A stretch of DNA of 9,015 nucleotides, taken from contig CAMWJT010000038.1 in the NCBI GenBank assembly GCA_947174625.1, positions 1-9,015 on the forward strand, written 5' to 3'. A program made the position numbers and the translations under genes. How positions within the stretch are numbered: position 1 is the stretch's first letter; every line of letters begins with the position of its first letter. Shown one piece after another: positions 5,838-9,015 of the stretch. The DNA comes from an uncultured Ruminococcus sp. (lineage in GTDB: Bacteria; Bacillota; Clostridia; Oscillospirales; Ruminococcaceae). The notes beneath the pieces were generated by a model. The model had not been told where the DNA came from and searched no databases. It worked only from the letters and a program-made list of their open reading frames with translations.

Positions 5838-7490
5838 TTCAGCAGCCGGCTCAGCGTCTGCTTCTTCTTCCGGAACAGTTTCTTCCTGGATCTCAGGCAG
5901 TTCTTCCGGCAGCATAGTCAATGTCAGTTCAAACGAAATGATCTTTTTCGTATCATTGGGATTTTCAGAACTGGTACTTGCAACCGTGTAACTGTCATAC
6001 TGTACAGAAGAGAACATACGATTCTCCTGCTCAGAGGCTTCCTCGCCGTAAGTCTCATAGAGATACTGTACCAGATTGGACGGATATTTCTGCGTGAATT
6101 CTTCGGATGTTTCAATTGTCACAGGAACAACCAGGACACCATTATCATAAGAAACGGAAATTGTCGGACTCTCGCTTGTACCGTCTGTCTGTCCCATCAC
6201 AGTTTCAACTGCTTCATCAATGGCATCATAGACGGTAATATCCACAACAGGCTGTGTCTTGTAAGCATCACTGGCACTGTTGATGTTGCTTGCATAAGTA
6301 CGGACAACGTCTTTCATCACTTGCAGATCGTCATAATGTTGCAATTTTGCTGCTGTTTCGGGAGAATCAATCTCCGCACGGAGATTCGCTGTGTCTCTCT
6401 TGTAATTGCCGTCCATCACAGCCAGAACACCAAATGCCGCTGCAACAACAACTGCACTCAGACCAATACCAACACCGGCAATGACTGCAAATGAACCATT
6501 ATCCTGAACTTTTCCGGCAACACCGGCTTCTGCGATACTGGTCTCTAACAGGTTGATATATTCTGTGAGTTTGTCACGCTTGAACATAGCACCAATGGCA
6601 TTGGCATAGATTGCAAATTCCAGTTTTTCCGTGCCGTGGATCTGCGCCGGCATGACAAGTCTGGTTGCTGTGATTTCATCCCGCTTCAGTACGTCTTCCA
6701 GTCTGCTGTACAAATTCGGGGAAGCATTCAGATTACCATAGAATATGACATTATAGATTTCTTCTGAACCACGGATTCTTGCAAACTGGAGCATACGGCT
6801 GATGTTCTCATTGACAGCCTCATAAATATAGTCTTCCGGATTATCGTAGTCCTCCGGATCAATCGGCGCAAAACGGGAGAACGAAAGCTCACTGTTTTCA
6901 TACAGGTTCAAGCTGATGAAGTTCGGGTCAATCTGTACGGCAAGAAGCGGCATTTTTGCCTTGTTCTTGGCATCCGCAAGCAATACTTTGGTGATGGCAT
7001 TACAGCCGATCATGACGGATCTGAGCGTAATGCCGAGCATACGGAAAATCGCTCTGTAACTGTCAATGACATCACGGGGACATGCCGTTGCCAGAATTTT
7101 CTGCATCTTTTCGCCGTTGCTATCCTGTTCCGGTTCACCTACGATGGTATAGCCTACAGCATAGGAATCATCAATGTTGAGCTGATTGCTCAGTTCCAGA
7201 CGGACACTTTTCATGAATTCCGATTCCTTAGGATTCGGCGGGATCATGAGTTCTTTAAAGACAGTCTGGTTAGAGGAAATTGAGATAATAGCCTCTTTGT
7301 CGGCGATGTTCGCCGCTTTCATTGTCTGGATGATCTGCGCAACAACACGGTTCGGGTCGTTGACGTGTCCGTTGACAATGAGCGCTTCGTTGAGCTGAAT
7401 TTCTGCCGCACTGGTCACACGGATCTTGTTGTTGCTTTCTGTACCCTTTACAAACCGGATACTTCTGTCAGTAATATCAAATGAAAGCAT
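5835..7490 (-). CDS. pilM: PilM-PilN fusion protein of the pilus alignment complex
   Basis: At 551 residues this is much longer than PilM (about 350). Residues 1-305 resemble PilM, an actin-like cytoplasmic protein. They open with LSFDITDRSIRFVKG, have a second lobe starting LLAVQIDPNFISLNLY (182-197) and a late FYGN loop (250-253). Residues 311-315 read YINLL, matching the INLL-type peptide at the N-terminus of PilN that docks into PilM. A transmembrane helix (about 333-358), a charged segment and an exported alpha/beta domain (415-527) follow, as in PilN. The protein ends in a strongly acidic tail (528-551). It would therefore couple the cytoplasmic ring to the extracytoplasmic PilO directly. 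The glycines expected in the first nucleotide loop (DIGS-like) are replaced by DITD, so ATP binding may be lost. It lies between pilC and pilO. The PilM half is confident; the PilN half is assigned by motif, topology and gene order. Confidence 0.87.
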   Translation of the reverse strand: MLSFDITDRSIRFVKGTESNNKIRVTSAAEIQLNEALIVNGHVNDPNRVVAQIIQTMKAANIADKEAIISISSNQTVFKELMIPPNPKESEFMKSVRLELSNQLNIDDSYAVGYTIVGEPEQDSNGEKMQKILATACPRDVIDSYRAIFRMLGITLRSVMIGCNAITKVLLADAKNKAKMPLLAVQIDPNFISLNLYENSELSFSRFAPIDPEDYDNPEDYIYEAVNENISRMLQFARIRGSEEIYNVIFYGNLNASPNLYSRLEDVLKRDEITATRLVMPAQIHGTEKLEFAIYANAIGAMFKRDKLTEYINLLETSIAEAGVAGKVQDNGSFAVIAGVGIGLSAVVVAAAFGVLAVMDGNYKRDTANLRAEIDSPETAAKLQHYDDLQVMKDVVRTYASNINSASDAYKTQPVVDITVYDAIDEAVETVMGQTDGTSESPTISVSYDNGVLVVPVTIETSEEFTQKYPSNLVQYLYETYGEEASEQENRMFSSVQYDSYTVASTSSENPNDTKKIISFELTLTMLPEELPEIQEETVPEEEADAEPAAE

Positions 7491-7498
7491 TTAAGTTT

Positions 7499-7505
7499 CC
7501 ACCTC
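7499..7505 (-). promoter_or_regulatory. Ribosome binding site of the pilM-pilN gene
   Basis: GAGGTGG on the minus strand lies 8 nt upstream of the ATG at 7490 and supports that start. It sits just downstream of the tandem repeat in the pilC-pilM spacer. Confidence 0.65.
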
Positions 7506-7510
7506 TCTTA

Positions 7511-7544
7511 AAATTTTATCATAAATTTTATCATAAATTATCAT
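7511..7544. repeat. 12-bp AT-rich tandem repeat between pilC and pilM
   Basis: Two identical copies of AAATTTTATCAT (7511-7522, 7523-7534) are followed by a third copy lacking two T (7535-7544), which reaches into the pilC stop codon. The repeat fills most of the 53-bp spacer, the longest gap in the operon apart from that before the large surface protein gene. It forms no stable hairpin that I can see. It may be a slippage-prone spacer or an mRNA processing site. Confidence 0.85.
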
Positions 7545-8740
7545 TACGCAGCAATCGCATCGAATGAGCCATAGAGTGCCGGGAAGATAGATGCCAGTAA
7601 CAAACCGACTGCCACACCCATGATGATAATCATCACCGGTTCGAGCATTCCGACCAGACGACCAACAGCAGAGTCTGCTTCTTCGTCGTAGTAGTCAGCT
7701 GTCTTACTCAGAATGGTATCCAATGCACCGGCTTCTTCGCCGACATAGATAATCGAGCAGAACATGGAGTCAAAAATTTCGGTTCTTTGGATTGCAGCGG
7801 AGAGCGTTTCGCCCTGTTTTACTTCATCAATAACGTTCTGGAAACATTCGGTAATATAGAGATTACCCAGAATATCAGAAGATCTTCTCAGGCAGTCCAC
7901 CATGGGAATACCGGAAGAATACAGAGAGGAAAGTGTGCTTGCAAAACGTGCGGTGTAGACTTTTACAACCAATGGTCCGAAACCTGGACCCTTGATGATA
8001 AGTTTATCCCATTTAAGACGGGAACTTGGGATTTTCATAATGTACGTGAAAGCAAAGATCAGACCAACGACAATGGCGACATAGACATACCAGTATTGCA
8101 CCAGGGAGTCACTGAAGCCCATCATGACTTTGGTCAGCGCCGGCATATCGTCGGGATTTTCATACATACCTGCGAATGTCGGCATGATGAAAGCGAACAT
8201 GAAAATAACGATCACAATACAGAGTACGCCTAAGATAATCGGGTAAGTGATAGCGCCCTTGATGGTATTGTTCATCTTGTTCTGTTTCTGGTAATAATCC
8301 GACAAATCCTGTGAAATTGTGTCCAGTGAACCAGAAGTTTCACCGGCGGCAACCATGGAAATCATGAATTCCGGGAAGACACCTCTGTACTGGGAAAGCG
8401 AATCGGAGAATGATTCACCTTTCTGAACGTTTTCGTAAACGCTCTGCCAGAGTTCCTTTGCGTCCTCGGTCGGCTGCTCTTTGCTGAGGATGTCCAAAGC
8501 CTTCACGAGCGTCAGACCAGAAGTCAGCATTGCTGCAAGCTGTCTACAGTTAAACGCCAGGTCTTTGGTGCTGAATTTCTTAATTGTCTTTTTCTTTTCG
8601 ATGTCTTTTTCCTCGTACTTGGTAACTGTCAGCCCTTTTTCCTTGGCTTTTGCCGCAAAGTCTCTTGCGTCTTCAGCGTTGATAGTCCCCTTGACCTGCT
8701 TACCCGCAGCAGTGGTTGCAACGTAGGAAAAACTTTTCAT
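7544..8740 (-). CDS. pilC: Type IV pilus inner-membrane platform protein PilC (GspF family)
   Basis: At 398 residues this has the normal length and full architecture of PilC/GspF. The N-terminal KSFSYVATTAAGKQVKGTI is the usual opening. The first T2SSF domain (about 61-185) has FNCRQLAAMLTSGL, the AAGETSGSLD motif (131-140) and TYP (165-167). Transmembrane segments follow at about 168-189 and 215-236. The second T2SSF domain (262-390) repeats the pattern with ARFASTLSSLYSSGIPM and VGEEAGALD (333-341) and ends in LEPVMIIIMGVAVGLLLASIFPALY-type hydrophobic sequence. PilC is the membrane platform on which the extension ATPase acts, but no ATPase gene is next to it here. It is the first gene of the operon. 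The start at 8740 was chosen because GGAGGTGG precedes it by 4-7 nt and the family alignment begins there. An in-frame ATG at 8791 would add 17 unlikely residues. Confidence 0.96.
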   Translation of the reverse strand: MKSFSYVATTAAGKQVKGTINAEDARDFAAKAKEKGLTVTKYEEKDIEKKKTIKKFSTKDLAFNCRQLAAMLTSGLTLVKALDILSKEQPTEDAKELWQSVYENVQKGESFSDSLSQYRGVFPEFMISMVAAGETSGSLDTISQDLSDYYQKQNKMNNTIKGAITYPIILGVLCIVIVIFMFAFIMPTFAGMYENPDDMPALTKVMMGFSDSLVQYWYVYVAIVVGLIFAFTYIMKIPSSRLKWDKLIIKGPGFGPLVVKVYTARFASTLSSLYSSGIPMVDCLRRSSDILGNLYITECFQNVIDEVKQGETLSAAIQRTEIFDSMFCSIIYVGEEAGALDTILSKTADYYDEEADSAVGRLVGMLEPVMIIIMGVAVGLLLASIFPALYGSFDAIAA

Positions 8741-8744
8741 TCGA

Positions 8745-8752
8745 CCACCTCC
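8745..8752 (-). promoter_or_regulatory. Ribosome binding site deciding the pilC start
   Basis: GGAGGTGG on the minus strand, with GGAGG 7 nt from the ATG at 8740, is far stronger than the GGAG only 4 nt before the alternative ATG at 8791. That alternative start would leave a leader of only about 10 nt from the predicted promoter. Confidence 0.8.
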
Positions 8753-8808
8753 AATAAAATTTGGTTTGTATTTGCAAGAATATTTCAGCATAATACTCCA
8801 GTATCTTA

Positions 8809-8837
8809 ATTATAACATTGAAAGACAAAAAATGCAA
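8809..8837 (-). promoter_or_regulatory. Predicted promoter of the pilC-led pil operon
   Basis: On the minus strand TTGCAT (8837-8832), a 17-bp spacer and TATAAT (8814-8809) form a vegetative-type promoter. The TG at 8817-8816 makes it an extended -10 (TGTTATAAT), which compensates for a -35 matching the consensus at only three positions. Transcription would start near 8802, leaving an untranslated leader of about 60 nt before pilC. This supports pilC as the first gene of the operon. Confidence 0.65.
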
Positions 8838-8858
8838 CTGTATTTTTTCATAAATAGA

Positions 8859-8880
8859 GAAAATTTTTTTAGAAATTTTC
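8859..8880. repeat. Short AT-rich inverted repeat upstream of the pil promoter
   Basis: GAAAATT (8859-8865) and AATTTTC (8874-8880) are perfect inverted copies separated by 8 bp. They lie about 22 bp upstream of the predicted -35 box, where an activator site could sit. In such AT-rich DNA a dyad of this length can arise by chance. Confidence 0.35.
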
Positions 8881-8904
8881 ACTAAACGAACACAAAAGTT
8901 ATAC

Positions 8905-8961
8905 TTTAAGTAATATCTGATAAAAAAATATTCTTGAAATGAGAATTTTTTATTACTTAAA
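8905..8961. repeat. 11-bp inverted repeat with 35-bp spacing upstream of the pil operon
   Basis: TTTAAGTAATA (8905-8915) and TATTACTTAAA (8951-8961) are exact inverted copies. Inside them TTCT (8931-8934) and AGAA (8942-8945), with flanking A and T runs, allow a second inner stem around the loop TGAAATG. Neither strand shows a T-run directly after the outer stem, so it does not look like a terminator. It could be an operator or a regulatory RNA fold for the pil operon or a gene to the right, or a chance feature of AT-rich DNA. Apart from the promoter and these repeats, I see no gene in 8741-9015 on either strand. Confidence 0.5.
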
Positions 8962-9015
8962 TTAAAATATTTAACTAAAAATTTCCAGACTCCATTTTTT
9001 TATTTTCTATATATT

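Noticed and set aside
7511..7543. Internal promoter in the pilC-pilM spacer (TATGAT boxes)
   Set aside because: The TATGAT matches come from the tandem repeat and no -35 box sits at a 16-18 bp distance. Kept only as a repeat.
8741..8791. A 17-residue N-terminal extension of PilC from the ATG at 8791
   Set aside because: It has a ribosome site spaced only 4 nt away, would start about 10 nt from the predicted transcription start, and has no counterpart in the family opening. The ATG at 8740 has a strong site.
8700..8882. Short minus-strand frame of 60 codons upstream of and overlapping pilC
   Set aside because: It spans the predicted promoter, is out of frame with pilC, lacks a ribosome site and is low in complexity.
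8934..8966. Plus-strand promoter (TTGAAA ... TAAATT) pointing out of the window to the right
   Set aside because: Both boxes are weak, the spacer is long and such matches are expected by chance in DNA this AT-rich. No downstream gene is visible to support it.
1..9015. CRISPR arrays, insertion sequences, tRNA or rRNA genes
   Set aside because: No spaced direct repeats, transposase-like frames, terminal inverted repeats or structural RNA signatures were seen anywhere in the window.

Overview
The window is a chromosomal type IV pilus (T4P) assembly locus from a low-to-moderate G+C bacterium. No secretin, PilP or other outer-membrane pilus gene is present, Shine-Dalgarno sites are strong and purine-rich, and the proteins look like those of Gram-positive T4P. 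By inference this points to a Firmicute of class Clostridia, plausibly the Ruminococcus/Oscillospiraceae group. The species cannot be fixed from the sequence alone.

Layout. On the plus strand, at the left end, is a prepilin peptidase gene (pilD, 71-961) with its own extended -10 promoter and a strong intrinsic terminator at 972-1011. Everything else is on the minus strand and converges on pilD. Reading from right to left it forms one apparent operon: pilC (8740-7544), a pilM-pilN fusion (7490-5835), a pilO-like gene (5819-4998), a very large PilX-like pilin-related surface protein (4942-2450), a small class III prepilin (2436-1993) and a large class III prepilin (1977-1021). Junctions are 13-55 bp, each gene has a good ribosome binding site, and several of these sites overlap the preceding stop codon. 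The operon appears to start at an extended -10 promoter at 8809-8837. The 8741-9015 stretch is AT-rich and holds no gene that I can see.

How the genes work together. PilD cleaves the prepilins after their K-L-K-G type leader. PilC is the membrane platform. The PilM-PilN fusion and the PilO-like protein would form the cytoplasm-to-surface alignment complex. The last three genes would supply pilus subunits or tip components. Missing from the window are the extension ATPase (PilB), the retraction ATPase (PilT) and an obvious abundant major pilin, so the system must draw on genes elsewhere.

The most interesting parts are the PilM-PilN fusion, which keeps the PilN-type INLL peptide internally, and the 830-residue pilin-like protein. 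The latter carries a hexapeptide beta-helix-like block, a repeated Asp-Pro-Leu linker and no Glu at position +5. It is a good candidate for a tip adhesin or a new kind of pilus-associated surface protein.
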